DNA of 48,502 bases from Acutalibacter sp. 1XD8-36 (GTDB taxonomy: Bacteria; Bacillota; Clostridia; Oscillospirales; Acutalibacteraceae), in assembly GCF_009917525.1 (NCBI RefSeq), contig NZ_QZDU01000012.1:1-48502 (forward strand), read 5' to 3'. The position numbers and the translations under genes were made by a program. The stretch's first letter is position 1; every line of letters starts with the position of its first letter. A model generated the notes under the pieces. The model had not been told where the DNA came from, ran no database searches, and saw nothing but the letters and a program-made list of their open reading frames with translations. Below are positions 40,769 to 48,502 of the stretch, piece by piece.

Positions 40769-41722
40769 CTATAGGAGCTCATCGATAAAGTATGCCCTGC
40801 TGCCTGCGGCCTGCCCCCGGGCGTCACGAATCTCCACCCTGAACCAGCCCTCGTCCCCTGTAAGCGGGAACTGGGCCCCGGTGAGGGTTTCACCCGGGAG
40901 CGCCTGGCTGCGGTAATAGTTCCTGCCGTTCTGCACCACGAAAATCTTCTCTGCCGGAGAGCAGTTTATATGCAGGGTGTTGTCCTTTATCTCAAGCCCC
41001 AGCATTTCCGGCCCTGCGGACCAGTAGAAGCGGCCCTCCCTAAGCGCCTTTATCACGCTCTCATGGGTGAGGCTCTCCGCTGCGATATAGGTGCAGCCCC
41101 CAAGGGCGTCGAACTCCACGTCTCCCTTTTGGAACACGTTATGGTTGTCGTCGGCGGCAACGGCGAATATCCGCTGGCCGCTCCTGAGCATATCGTCGTA
41201 GGCCTGGGGCGCGAAGCCGTACATGCCCTCAAGCTGGGAGCCGTGGTTATATATCTCCATGGCAAAGAGCCCCTTTAAATCGCAGTAGTCTGTCACGTCC
41301 TGAAGGGACCAGTAGGGGTGGTTATAGCAGACTAAAAACCCCTCCTCCACCATCTTGGCTATGTACTCGTTCACACCGGCCTTGTCGTGGTAGTCACAGT
41401 GGGGCATAAAGTCCCTGCCCTCCCGGTCCTTAGAAGGCCTGGTGTCGAACAGATTAAAGTGGAAGGTACGCTCAATGGGCCAGCAGCCCCGCTGCTCGGT
41501 GAGGTCGGCCTCCATTGCCGGGAGCGCCAGAAAGTTTTCGTCGTCCAGCTCCTTATGCCAGACGTATTCCCGGTGGTCGGTATATGCCACGATGGAATAG
41601 CCCTCGGACATATAGAGCTCCTTTATCTCCAGAGGGCTGAGCCTGCCGTCGGAGACGGTGGTATGGCAGTGGAGATTGGCCTTGTACAGGCCGGATTTGG
41701 GCAGAAGTACCTGGTCTTTCAT
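40769..41722 (-). CDS. PHP-domain protein, second type
   Basis: The 317-residue protein has NLHCHTTVSDG (16-26), VAYTDHREY (about 44-52), PAMEADL and AADDNHNVF, the PHP metal ligands. A C-terminal domain with SAGPEML and beta-strand-rich sequence follows, as in CehA-type proteins. Substrate unknown. It shares little beyond the PHP core with the protein at 35965. It is probably co-transcribed with the PhnB-like gene upstream. Confidence 0.83.
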   Translation of the reverse strand: MKDQVLLPKSGLYKANLHCHTTVSDGRLSPLEIKELYMSEGYSIVAYTDHREYVWHKELDDENFLALPAMEADLTEQRGCWPIERTFHFNLFDTRPSKDREGRDFMPHCDYHDKAGVNEYIAKMVEEGFLVCYNHPYWSLQDVTDYCDLKGLFAMEIYNHGSQLEGMYGFAPQAYDDMLRSGQRIFAVAADDNHNVFQKGDVEFDALGGCTYIAAESLTHESVIKALREGRFYWSAGPEMLGLEIKDNTLHINCSPAEKIFVVQNGRNYYRSQALPGETLTGAQFPLTGDEGWFRVEIRDARGQAAGSRAYFIDELL

Positions 41723-41723
41723 T

Positions 41724-42167
41724 TTAGTTTTCCTCCTTATGATATTCAGGGTTTGGGCAGGTGATTATCCAGGTGTAGCCGAAGGGGTCCCTGGTGCCGG
41801 AGCCGCAGCCGGAGTCATCGGGGGCGGGGTGGGGTCGAAGGGGCCAGAGCACCGTGCCGCCGCCCTCCAGCAGGGCCGCTATAGTGCTCTCGGCCTCGGG
41901 CTTTGACTCCATATGCACCATGAGCTTTATATCCGTATTCGGACTGTTGCTGCAAAAGGAATCCCCGCCTGCCATCCGGGTGTTCCCCAGCATGAACTCC
42001 GCGTGCATAACCTTGCCCGCATGTTCGGGCCTCTCACAGGCCTCCTCCGGCCAGCGGGACATATGCAGCACCTCCCCGCCGAAGGCGCTTATATAGGCCG
42101 AGACAGCCTGCTCACACCTGCCGTTAAAGGACAGGTAGGGTATTACTTCAACCTTTTGCTTTTCCAT
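41724..42167 (-). CDS. PhnB/glyoxalase (VOC)-superfamily protein
   Basis: The 147-residue protein has PYLSFNGRCEQAVSAYISAFGGE (read in part) at the start and MHAEFMLGNTRMAGGDS in the middle, the PhnB-like VOC fold, ending in DPFGYTW. The start at 42167 follows AAGGAG. VOC proteins of this group are often named PhnB or 3-demethylubiquinone methyltransferase-like, but their reaction is unclear. Two bases separate it from the next gene. Confidence 0.82.
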   Translation of the reverse strand: MEKQKVEVIPYLSFNGRCEQAVSAYISAFGGEVLHMSRWPEEACERPEHAGKVMHAEFMLGNTRMAGGDSFCSNSPNTDIKLMVHMESKPEAESTIAALLEGGGTVLWPLRPHPAPDDSGCGSGTRDPFGYTWIITCPNPEYHKEEN

Positions 42168-42333
42168 TTTGCAGCTCCTTAAATAGTAGTTTTTCCCAAG
42201 CTCCATTATAGGCCCGCGGCGCCGGTAATGTCAAGGAGCAGGAGGGTAAAATATGCCGTATTGTATGGCAGGGCCTGCCTGGGAAGGGCCCGGCGCAAAG
42301 GAAAGGGTTAAAGAATTATTTAAAAATTCCCCC

Positions 42334-42362
42334 TTGCTTTTTTCTTTTAGGGGTGCTATAAT
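42334..42362 (+). promoter_or_regulatory. Promoter of the sugar ABC operon
   Basis: TTGCTT at 42334-42339 and a perfect TATAAT at 42357-42362 with a 17-base spacer. The 70-base leader contains GCATGCGG-type inverted halves (ATGCGGAAGATGCCGCAT), a possible operator. Confidence 0.75.
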
Positions 42363-42434
42363 GTGCGCGTACATGCGGAAGATGCCGCATGTAAACCAAT
42401 TCGGGTAAATTATGTACCAAGGAGGAAAACAAAC

Positions 42435-43484
42435 ATGAAGAAAGTAATTTCTATGCTGCTGGTTCTTATGCTGGTAGTGGGCTGCTTCGCGGCCTGCGGC
42501 AATGACTCCGGCAGCTCCAGCGAGGCCGGCAACAGTTCCAGCGAGTCATCCGAGAGCTCCACTGCTGAGGAGAGCTCCGAGGACTCCTCGTCTGAGGCCA
42601 GCGCCACCGACACCAGCGGCGGCGAGAAGTTCAAGGTGGGCATTCTGGCCCCCGCCGTTACCCACGGCTGGGTGGCGGGCGTTGCCTACTACGCCCAGGA
42701 GCGCTGCGAGGAGCTGAGCGACACCGTTGAGTACCGCCTGCTCACCAGCAACAACGCCGAGGAGATGACAAACCAGATTGACGAGCTCAAGACCTGGGGC
42801 GCCCAGGCTGTCGTGGCCTTCCCCCAGTGGGAGGGCATGGAGGACCCCATTAAGGGCCTTATCGACGCAGGTGTTCCCGTGGTGAACTTCGACATCGTTA
42901 TCGACGTTGAGGGCGTGTACCATGTAGCCGGCGACAACGTGGATATGGGTACCCAGAGCGCCCAGTACATCGTTGACAAGATTGGCACCACCGGCAAGGT
43001 TGCAGTGCTGGAGGTCCCCTCCTCCGGCTCCGTCTCCGAGCTGCGCAAGAAGGGCTTTGAGGAGAAGATAAAGGAGCTTGCCCCCGACATGGAGCTCCTG
43101 TACTACGAGACAGCCTTTACCCGTGAGGCTGGCCTGGCTGACTTCACCGACGTGCTCAGCGCCAACCCCCAGATTGATGCCGTGTTCTCCATGGACGACG
43201 AGACCTCCATTGGCGTGCTCCAGGCCATCAGCGAGGCCAAGCGTACCGACATCAAGGTTGTCACCGGCGGCGGCGGGTGCCAGGAGTACTTCAACATGAT
43301 GCCCGAGAACGAGGAGATTTGGATTCAGTCCGCCCTCTACAGCCCCGACATGGTCAAGGACGCTGTGGATGTGGCAGTGGCTCTGCTGAAGGGTGAGAGC
43401 CCCGACGTGGAGAAGATTATACCCACCACCATTGTGGACCGGGAGAACTGCGCGGACTACCTGGACGAGAAGTCCCCCTACTAA
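42435..43484 (+). CDS. Sugar ABC transporter substrate-binding lipoprotein (ribose/RbsB type)
   Basis: The 349-residue protein starts at ATG 42435 after GGAGGA; the longer frame from 42363 has no ribosome site. A signal sequence (MKKVISMLLVLMLV) leads to a lipobox, either VVGC or FAAC, then a Ser/Glu linker (residues 21-60). The binding domain has FKVGILAPAVTHGW, QIDELKTWGAQAVV, PVVNFDIV and FSMDDETSIGVLQA, the periplasmic-binding-protein type 1 pattern. It captures a sugar or similar ligand outside the membrane. A hairpin follows, likely lowering downstream expression. Confidence 0.9.
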   Translation: MKKVISMLLVLMLVVGCFAACGNDSGSSSEAGNSSSESSESSTAEESSEDSSSEASATDTSGGEKFKVGILAPAVTHGWVAGVAYYAQERCEELSDTVEYRLLTSNNAEEMTNQIDELKTWGAQAVVAFPQWEGMEDPIKGLIDAGVPVVNFDIVIDVEGVYHVAGDNVDMGTQSAQYIVDKIGTTGKVAVLEVPSSGSVSELRKKGFEEKIKELAPDMELLYYETAFTREAGLADFTDVLSANPQIDAVFSMDDETSIGVLQAISEAKRTDIKVVTGGGGCQEYFNMMPENEEIWIQSALYSPDMVKDAVDVAVALLKGESPDVEKIIPTTIVDRENCADYLDEKSPY

Positions 43485-43507
43485 TAATATCTATTTGACC
43501 TGAGCAG

Positions 43508-43535
43508 AAGGCTATGGCGCACACGTCATAGCCTT
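43508..43535 (+). terminator. Attenuator hairpin inside the sugar ABC operon
   Basis: AAGGCTATG pairs with CATAGCCTT around a 10-base loop and is followed by TCTG. The weak T tail suggests partial termination between the abundant binding protein and the ATPase, a common arrangement. Confidence 0.6.
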
Positions 43536-43563
43536 TCTGTAAATTATTGAGGAGGTTTAGGGT

Positions 43564-45042
43564 ATGACCCTGGAAATGCGCGGCATATACAAATCCTTCG
43601 GCGCAAATGACGTGCTGCGGGACATAAGCTTCTCTGTGGCCCCGGGGGAGATATGCGCCCTCTTGGGAGAGAACGGCGCGGGCAAGTCCACACTTATGAA
43701 CATACTGGGGGGCGTGCTCCCAGCCGACCGGGGCACTGTGCTTCTGGACGGCAGGGAGGCCGCCTTTAAAAGCCCCGCGGAGTCCCTTGCCGCCGGGATA
43801 GCCTTTATCCACCAGGAGCTGAACCTGGTGAACGACCTGAGCATATATGAGAACATGTTCATAGGCCGGGAGCTGAAGACCAAGGCGGGCCTTCTGGACG
43901 CAAAGGCAATGTGCGCCCGCTGTGCCGGGGTCTTTGAGCGCATGGACGTGGATTTGGACCCAAGGGCCATGGTCCGGGACCTGGACGCTTCCTATAAGCA
44001 GATAGTTGAGATAGCCCGGGCCCTCCTGATGGAGGCGTCGATAATCATTATGGACGAGCCCACCACTTCCCTGACGGACCCCGAGATTGACCGGGTCTTC
44101 GACATGATGCGCACCCTGAAGGACCAGGGGGTGGCGATGGTGTTCATCTCCCATAAGCTCCGGGAGGTCATGGACATATGCGACAGGTACACCGTCCTGC
44201 GGGACGGCTCCATGGTGGCCAATGGGAACGTCTCCGATACCAATGTGGACGAGCTGGCAAAGCATATGGTGGGCCACGAGGTGCGCACCCAGTCCCTGCG
44301 CCGGGAGCGTGAGCTGGGCGGTGAGGTGCTGAGGGCCGAGGGGCTCTCCCAGGAGCGGCACTTTGAGTCTGTCAGCTTCTCTGTAAGGGCAGGGGAGGTG
44401 CTGGGCTTTACCGGGCTTCTGGGCGACGGGCGCAGCGAGCTCTTCCAGGCGATGTTCGGCAGCGGAGGGAAATACCAGGGGCAGCTCTACCTTGAGGGGA
44501 AGCCTGTCACCGTCCGGGACACCCGCCAGGCCGTTGAGCTGGGGATAGGCTATGTCCCCCGGGACCGCAAGGAGAACGGCATTATAAAAGATATGGACAT
44601 CCTGGAAAACGGCTCCATAGTCACCTGGCCCAGGCACGCGAAATACGGCCTGATAAACTGGCGCCAGGTAAAGGAGGCCTTCAGGCGGCAGGCTGAGACC
44701 CTTAGAATAAAGATGGGGGCGGAGGAGGACCTGATAGGCAGCCTCTCCGGTGGCAACCAGCAGAAGGTGGTGCTGGCAAAGTGGCTGAACGCCGGGCCGA
44801 AGGTGCTCATATTTGACAACCCCACCCAGGGCGTGGACGTGGGCGCGAAGGAGGACATATATGACACCATCCTGGAGCTGGCCGGCGGAGGGGTCGCGGT
44901 CATAGTCCTCTCCAGCGAGGCCCAGGAGATAATACGCCTTTGCGACAGGGCCATAGTGATGTACCATGGCAGAGTCCAGGGCGAGCTCCCCGCCGGGGAG
45001 ATGGCTGAGCAGGAGATAATGCGCCTTGCAACCGGCGCGTGA
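43564..45042 (+). CDS. Sugar ABC transporter ATPase, two domains (RbsA/MglA type)
   Basis: The 492-residue protein has two ATPase domains. The first has Walker A GENGAGKST (37-45) and Walker B IIMDEPTTSL, but its signature reads LDASYKQ rather than LSxGQQQ. The second has a degenerate Walker A (GLLGDGRSE), an intact signature LSGGNQQKV and FDNPTQGVDVG with Asn instead of Glu. Pairing domain-1 Walker motifs with the domain-2 signature gives one competent site; the other is degenerate at every position, more so than in typical RbsA. GGAGG lies upstream of the ATG. Confidence 0.92.
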   Translation: MTLEMRGIYKSFGANDVLRDISFSVAPGEICALLGENGAGKSTLMNILGGVLPADRGTVLLDGREAAFKSPAESLAAGIAFIHQELNLVNDLSIYENMFIGRELKTKAGLLDAKAMCARCAGVFERMDVDLDPRAMVRDLDASYKQIVEIARALLMEASIIIMDEPTTSLTDPEIDRVFDMMRTLKDQGVAMVFISHKLREVMDICDRYTVLRDGSMVANGNVSDTNVDELAKHMVGHEVRTQSLRRERELGGEVLRAEGLSQERHFESVSFSVRAGEVLGFTGLLGDGRSELFQAMFGSGGKYQGQLYLEGKPVTVRDTRQAVELGIGYVPRDRKENGIIKDMDILENGSIVTWPRHAKYGLINWRQVKEAFRRQAETLRIKMGAEEDLIGSLSGGNQQKVVLAKWLNAGPKVLIFDNPTQGVDVGAKEDIYDTILELAGGGVAVIVLSSEAQEIIRLCDRAIVMYHGRVQGELPAGEMAEQEIMRLATGA

Positions 45043-45066
45043 GGAATAAGAGGAGGGCAGTAGAAA

Positions 45067-46092
45067 ATGGAAAAAACAGGAAAACAGCTTCTTACAAAGC
45101 TGCGGGACCAGTGGCGCAATAACCCGCTTTTCAGCACCGGCATGGCCCTTTTGGTGATGGTGATAGTGCAGACCGTGGCCCTGTCTATGAACACCGGCTT
45201 CAGCTCCTTCGGGGAGTGGGCCCAGAGCTGGCTGCAGAACTGGATATCGCTGCTTAGGGGCAACGCGGGCATAGGCATAATCGCTCTGAGCATGACATTT
45301 GTAATAATCTCTGGGGGCATAGACCTGTCTGTGGGCTCGGTATACGTGACAGTGGGCGCTTTCATAATGGTGGTGCTGAACACCGGCGGGCCCCTGGCGG
45401 GGCTTGGCGGCATACCGGCGATACTTATTGGGCTGATAGGCGCCGTGGTCCTTGGCAGCCTGCTGGGTGAGGGCAACGGCCTGCTCATTTCAAACGGCAG
45501 GATGCCGCCGTTTATCGCCACCCTTGGCTCCATGCAGATACTCCGCAGCGTGACCCAGTATTTTATGAAGGCCCAGCGCACCGAGCTGCCCGAGGCCTAT
45601 AAGAGCATTGCAAGGCTGGAGATAGGGGGACAGCAGCTAATGCCAATCCTCTATTGGGGGCTGCTGGCGGCAGCCATGTACGTTATCTCAAAGAAGACCA
45701 CCTTCGGGCGCTATGTCTTCGCCATCGGCTCCAACGAGCGCACCACCCGCCTTTCAGGGGTGAATGTCCGGGCCGTAAAGCGCCGGGTATACGCCCTCAC
45801 CGGCTTCCTGGTAGCAATAGCAGCCATAATCCAGACCTCCCGCATTGGCTCCATGGACTACGCCAGCGCGGGCAGCGGCTTCGAGATGGACGCCATCGCC
45901 TCAGTAATAGTGGGCGGCACCAGCATGTCCGGCGGAAGGGGCTCCATTGTGGGCACCGTCTTCGGCACCCTGATAGTGGCGGTTATGAATAACCTCCTGA
46001 ACCTTATCGGCGTGGACCCCTATCTTAGCGCGGCCTTTAAAGGCGCTATCATCATCGGCGCGGTGCTCCTCCAGCGCAAGGATAAGTCCTGA
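45067..46092 (+). CDS. Sugar ABC transporter permease (RbsC type)
   Basis: The 341-residue protein has about eight to ten membrane segments with ISGGIDLSVGSV (about 80-91), NGRMPPFIATLGSM and AGFLVAI-like stretches and GGTSMSGGRGS (the coupling loop, about 283-293), the RbsC/BPD_transp_2 pattern. It is 24 bases after the ATPase gene and preceded by AAGAGGAGG. It completes the importer; no sugar kinase or isomerase follows, so the substrate is not revealed. Confidence 0.92.
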   Translation: MEKTGKQLLTKLRDQWRNNPLFSTGMALLVMVIVQTVALSMNTGFSSFGEWAQSWLQNWISLLRGNAGIGIIALSMTFVIISGGIDLSVGSVYVTVGAFIMVVLNTGGPLAGLGGIPAILIGLIGAVVLGSLLGEGNGLLISNGRMPPFIATLGSMQILRSVTQYFMKAQRTELPEAYKSIARLEIGGQQLMPILYWGLLAAAMYVISKKTTFGRYVFAIGSNERTTRLSGVNVRAVKRRVYALTGFLVAIAAIIQTSRIGSMDYASAGSGFEMDAIASVIVGGTSMSGGRGSIVGTVFGTLIVAVMNNLLNLIGVDPYLSAAFKGAIIIGAVLLQRKDKS

Positions 46093-46121
46093 AAAAACTT
46101 TGAAAAAACACAAAAAAACTC

Positions 46122-46150
46122 TTGCATTTTGCCGCAGGATGAGGTATAAT
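46122..46150 (+). promoter_or_regulatory. Promoter of tRNA-Pro
   Basis: TTGCAT at 46122-46127 and TATAAT at 46145-46150 with a 17-base spacer, 12 bases before the tRNA. Confidence 0.8.
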
Positions 46151-46161
46151 ACAAGAGTCGT

Positions 46162-46237
46162 CCGGGTGTGGCGCAGTTGGTAGCGCGCTTGACTGGGGGT
46201 CAAGAGGCCGTGAGTTCAAGTCTCGCCACTCGGACCA
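46162..46237 (+). tRNA. tRNA-Pro (GGG)
   Basis: The 76-base gene forms a full cloverleaf with encoded CCA. The acceptor CCGGGTG pairs with CACTCGG (one G-T pair), the D stem is GCGC/GCGC, the anticodon stem CTTGA/TCAAG encloses loop CTGGGGG with anticodon GGG, and the T stem is GTGAG/CTCGC. An integrase gene ends 61 bases away, pointing at its 3' end. Confidence 0.93.
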
Positions 46238-46240
46238 AAA

Positions 46241-46284
46241 AACCGCATTGTAGAGCCATTTACGGCCTATACAGTGCGGTTTTC
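46241..46284. terminator. Hairpin between tRNA-Pro and the convergent integrase
   Basis: AAACCGCATTGTA is matched by TATACAGTGCGGTTT with one wobble, around a long loop; A and T runs flank it. It can end both transcripts. Confidence 0.65.
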
Positions 46285-46297
46285 CTTTTGCCAAAGC

Positions 46298-47494
46298 CTA
46301 ACCGAACCGCAATTCAGAACAAATTTCCGAACAAGCTGCGGGGGTTTCCATCAAGCCCGCAAGGGCCTTGCTCATAGCCGCCGAGGTCTTCTTGCCGCTG
46401 TCCTTTGCGGACTGGACGTAAACCCCATAAGTGATGGAAATATCGTCGTGGCCCATGAACTCTTGAATCTGCTTGGGGGTGGCTTCCCCACTGCTGGCAA
46501 GTACCGAAGCCGCCATGTGGCGTAAGTCGTGGAAACGAATGGCGGGGTCTAGGCCGTTGTTTTTCAGCAAGGTCTTGAACATCCGGGTAATGCCGTCAGG
46601 CCGGAAATTGTGACCGTCAGGCCAAGCCACTACTTTGTCAAGCGGTAGGCCATATTGTACATGCCGGGCCCGTAATTGCTTAAAATAGGAAACCGTATCG
46701 GGAATCAGCGCCAACGTGCGGTTGCTTTTCTGGGTCTTGGTGTGGTCATCGTCCAACAGCACTTTGCCGTTTTGCGTGACAGTGTGGCGTATGTGCATGG
46801 TGCCTTGTTCAAAATCAATATCCAACCAGCGCAGGCCACAGACTTCCGAACGCCGTAAACCATAGCATAACCCTAAGATAATAGCGGAGTGCATAGGTTC
46901 CGGGGCGTTCTCTGCTATGGCGAGGATTTGACCGACTTCCCTCGGGTCGAAGGGCCTTGCTTCGGGCTGTGTCCGCTTGGGCCATTTCACCAGCGCGGCG
47001 GGGTTGACAGGTATTACATCATCGCGTACAGCGTCCTCTAAGGCCCCGCTAACCACAATGTCATACTTGCGGACGGTCACTACCTTATGGGTCTTTAGAA
47101 GCCCTTCATAGAGCCTCTGGAGGGTACGCCAAGTGATGTCTCTTACCGACACATCCCCCAAGGCGGGAAGTATATGGAGATTGGCATAGTCCCGATAGCT
47201 TTTGACTGTATTGGGGCGGGTGGTGGTCTCCTTGTCCCGGAGCCACGCTTCCACGTAATACCGCAATGTCAAATCATGGTCGGGAAGAGTCTCGTTCGCC
47301 TCTTTCTCCCACTCAGCGAGAATTTCAGCCATAACCTGTAGAGCCTTGCGCTTGGTGTTATCCTTCACCTTATAGCCTGTGCTTTTAGACTTATTTCTCA
47401 CTTTGCCCGTGATGGGGTTAGTTACCCGCCCCCGCACTGTCCACGTGCCTTTATCATCAACTAAAGTGCCAGAAACTGTATTTTTGCTTGCCAT
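46298..47494 (-). CDS. int: Tyrosine integrase of the tRNA-Pro element
   Basis: The 398-residue protein has an arm-binding N-terminus (GTWTVRGRVTNPITGKVRNK, read in part), a core-binding domain (about 70-165) and the catalytic set GLCYGLRRSEVCGL, HDLRHMAAS, MGHDD and the tyrosine in ISITYGVYV. The frame opens at 47566, but ATG 47494 has GAAAGGAG properly spaced. It is only distantly similar to the fMet integrase, matching a different target. Confidence 0.93.
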   Translation of the reverse strand: MASKNTVSGTLVDDKGTWTVRGRVTNPITGKVRNKSKSTGYKVKDNTKRKALQVMAEILAEWEKEANETLPDHDLTLRYYVEAWLRDKETTTRPNTVKSYRDYANLHILPALGDVSVRDITWRTLQRLYEGLLKTHKVVTVRKYDIVVSGALEDAVRDDVIPVNPAALVKWPKRTQPEARPFDPREVGQILAIAENAPEPMHSAIILGLCYGLRRSEVCGLRWLDIDFEQGTMHIRHTVTQNGKVLLDDDHTKTQKSNRTLALIPDTVSYFKQLRARHVQYGLPLDKVVAWPDGHNFRPDGITRMFKTLLKNNGLDPAIRFHDLRHMAASVLASSGEATPKQIQEFMGHDDISITYGVYVQSAKDSGKKTSAAMSKALAGLMETPAACSEICSELRFG

Positions 47495-47529
47495 GTGTTT
47501 ACTCCTTTCGTCAGCAAGCAAGATTATCA

Positions 47530-47585
47530 CCGCACTCATTATAAATGGTTTTGGAGGCTTGCGCAAGCCCCCAATTTAAGTGCGG
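47530..47585 (-). promoter_or_regulatory. Integrase promoter with nested palindromes
   Basis: The minus strand has a perfect -10 TATAAT (47538-47543). The region where the -35 should be is a perfect 14-bp palindrome GGCTTGCGCAAGCC (47556-47569), and CCGCACT (47530-47536) is inverted as AGTGCGG (47579-47585) around it. The lack of a good -35 and the palindrome suggest an activator or repressor site controlling the integrase. Confidence 0.6.
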
Positions 47586-47623
47586 CGGTAGTTTTGCTGT
47601 CCGACTATTTTGAAATATTCACA

Positions 47624-48010
47624 TCAAAGAGGCGCTGCTTCCGTGCCCTCTGCTGAGCCTGCGGGCTTGGCTACGATGGAATCAAACAGCATCTTCGAAT
47701 CTGTGTCTTGTGTAACGGGCTGTGCCCTGGAAGCATACGGGTTTGGCCTGCCCTTTTTTTCTATCGGGTTGAACCAATCCTTCCCGTCGTATATATAGCC
47801 GTGGATGCAGCACTCGTTCATCTCAAGCCACAGTGTAATTCTGCGGGCTAACTGTTGATAGCTGTCTATCTCTTGACGGTATCGCGGCATGCCATCAAAA
47901 ATGGAGTGGTAATAGCCGTTTGAGCGGTACGGTGATGTAACAATGATTAAGTCGCAGGCAAGGGACTTGTCAGAGTACCTTGACGGGGCATTTACCATCC
48001 CACCATACAT
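47624..48010 (-). CDS. Unrecognised protein, possibly 5'-truncated
   Basis: The 128-residue frame includes NGYYHSIFDGMPRY, a helical region (QLARRITLWLEMNECC) and YIYDGKDWFNPIEKKGRPN, a sequence with the look of a real gene. No ribosome site precedes the ATG at 48010. The same frame stays open and coding-like for about nine codons further upstream (CVFLIKRNL) to a stop. This suggests a longer protein cut at about 48040, near the end of the serine recombinase gene. Family not recognised. Confidence 0.5.
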   Translation of the reverse strand: MYGGMVNAPSRYSDKSLACDLIIVTSPYRSNGYYHSIFDGMPRYRQEIDSYQQLARRITLWLEMNECCIHGYIYDGKDWFNPIEKKGRPNPYASRAQPVTQDTDSKMLFDSIVAKPAGSAEGTEAAPL

Positions 48011-48068
48011 AAGATTGCGTTTTATTAGGAAAACACACTGTCAAAAGGATTTTATGCTTTGGCGGGTA

Positions 48069-48502
48069 TCAGCCCGCCTCGGCGGTGTCAGTGGAGTTGA
48101 TTTCAATGTACTCGGCAATCCGGCGGAACTCGTCCGCAAACTTAAAGTGAACGCTGATATTGCCGTTTTCGTAAACCTTGATATGGTCTACCAATTCAAT
48201 CAGAATTTCGCGGGTCAGCTTCTCGATGTTCTGATATTTTGCAAAAGCTACCAGCGCGGGATGCTGCTGGTCAACACCGTTTGAGAGCTCTTTCCGTTCA
48301 GCCGTCAGCCGGGCCAGCAAATCCGAAAGCCCAGCGGCCTGCCGTTCATAATCGGCTTTCATTTCCCGGTACTCCTGCTGGGTGATTTCCCCGTCTTTCC
48401 AGTCTTGATACAGCGACTGCTTGTAGCGGGTTATCCTGGTCAATTCCTTTTCCTTTGCGGCTATCTGGTCGTTAAGGCGGTGGGATTGACTTTTTTTCAG
48501 CG
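48069..48502 (-). CDS. Large serine recombinase, C-terminal part (cut by window edge)
   Basis: The frame is open from the window edge to TGA at 48069-48071 and encodes a coiled-coil region (ITQQEYREMKADYERQ) and the C-terminal segment NIEKLTREILIELVDHIKVYENG, typical of Tn4451 TnpX/TndX-like recombinases. The catalytic serine domain lies outside the window. Such enzymes excise and integrate elements at GA-type crossover sites. Confidence 0.85.
   Translation of the reverse strand, partial: LKKSQSHRLNDQIAAKEKELTRITRYKQSLYQDWKDGEITQQEYREMKADYERQAAGLSDLLARLTAERKELSNGVDQQHPALVAFAKYQNIEKLTREILIELVDHIKVYENGNISVHFKFADEFRRIAEYIEINSTDTAEAG

Larger units (their letters stand above)
46285..48502. mobile_element. 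Element inserted at tRNA-Pro, continues beyond the window
   Basis: Its start is defined by the integrase at 46298 facing the tRNA-Pro 3' end. A partial unknown gene and a large serine recombinase follow, so a second recombinase-borne element may be nested in or next to the first. The distal att copy is outside the window, so the size is unknown. Confidence 0.7.

Noticed and set aside
43417-44967. Long minus-strand frame (516 codons) opposite the sugar ATPase
   Set aside because: It is antisense to a clear ATPase gene; its His/Gly/Leu-rich translation is the usual shadow of GC-rich coding DNA.
48061-48078. Terminator after the serine recombinase
   Set aside because: GGCGGG/CCCGCC forms a 6-bp stem with the stop codon in its loop, but no T tract follows on either strand.

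Overview
The window looks like a chromosomal segment of a Gram-positive, G+C-rich clostridial gut-type bacterium, most likely in the Oscillospirales (Ruminococcaceae/Acutalibacteraceae-like). The inference rests on the core block hprK-murB-rapZ-whiA-dnaE-pfkA, on sigma-A-type promoters and strong AGGAGG ribosome sites, on lipoprotein sugar ABC systems, and on Tn1549/Tn4451-like mobile DNA. No species name can be read from the sequence.

Layout. (1) 1-7057, minus strand: part of a decaying conjugative element, with parA, parB, small unknown genes, a PP-loop (PAPS-reductase-like) protein, a short C5-cytosine methyltransferase, an ArdC-like protein and a VirD4/TraG coupling ATPase broken by two frameshifts. 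(2) 7060-7384: the last 56 codons of a tyrosine integrase, its terminator and a 46-bp copy of the 3' part of an initiator tRNA gene, all that is visible of a first tRNA-fMet-targeting element. (3) 7385-18880: a second, related integrative mobilizable element (IME) of about 11.5 kb. It carries an MNT/HEPN pair, a scrambled junction of gene fragments, an AT-rich heterodimeric ABC exporter with a MerR regulator, a zinc-ribbon protein, an excisionase, a winged-helix protein, an intergenic candidate oriT/origin, a MobC-like protein, a MobP3/MobL-type relaxase and an intact integrase next to the complete tRNA-fMet gene. (4) 18955-27740: hprK, murB, rapZ, whiA, dnaE and pfkA. (5) 27760-33955, minus strand: a MacB-like exporter operon with two different adaptor proteins. 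(6) 34163-42167: RNase H, PLP lyase, PHP protein, endonuclease III, TraX-like protein, HD hydrolase, zinc ribbon, cysteine desulfidase, second PHP protein and a PhnB-like protein. (7) 42334-46092: a ribose-type ABC importer operon. (8) 46162-48502: tRNA-Pro(GGG) with another integrase pointing at its 3' end, then the 3' end of a large serine recombinase cut by the window edge.

How it works together. The two ends are mobile-DNA landing zones at tRNA genes and the middle is housekeeping DNA. At tRNA-fMet two related but nucleotide-diverged elements sit in tandem. Paired TGGGTCAG repeats with 12-bp spacing occur at the three visible element ends and are good candidates for integrase arm-binding sites. 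The IME's exporter cargo is bounded by a short dispersed repeat that recurs at a third module boundary, and the exporter promoter has the 19-bp spacer and dyad typical of MerR control, matching the MerR gene just downstream. These element-architecture signals are the most novel observations. I did not find a clearly new defence or catalytic system.
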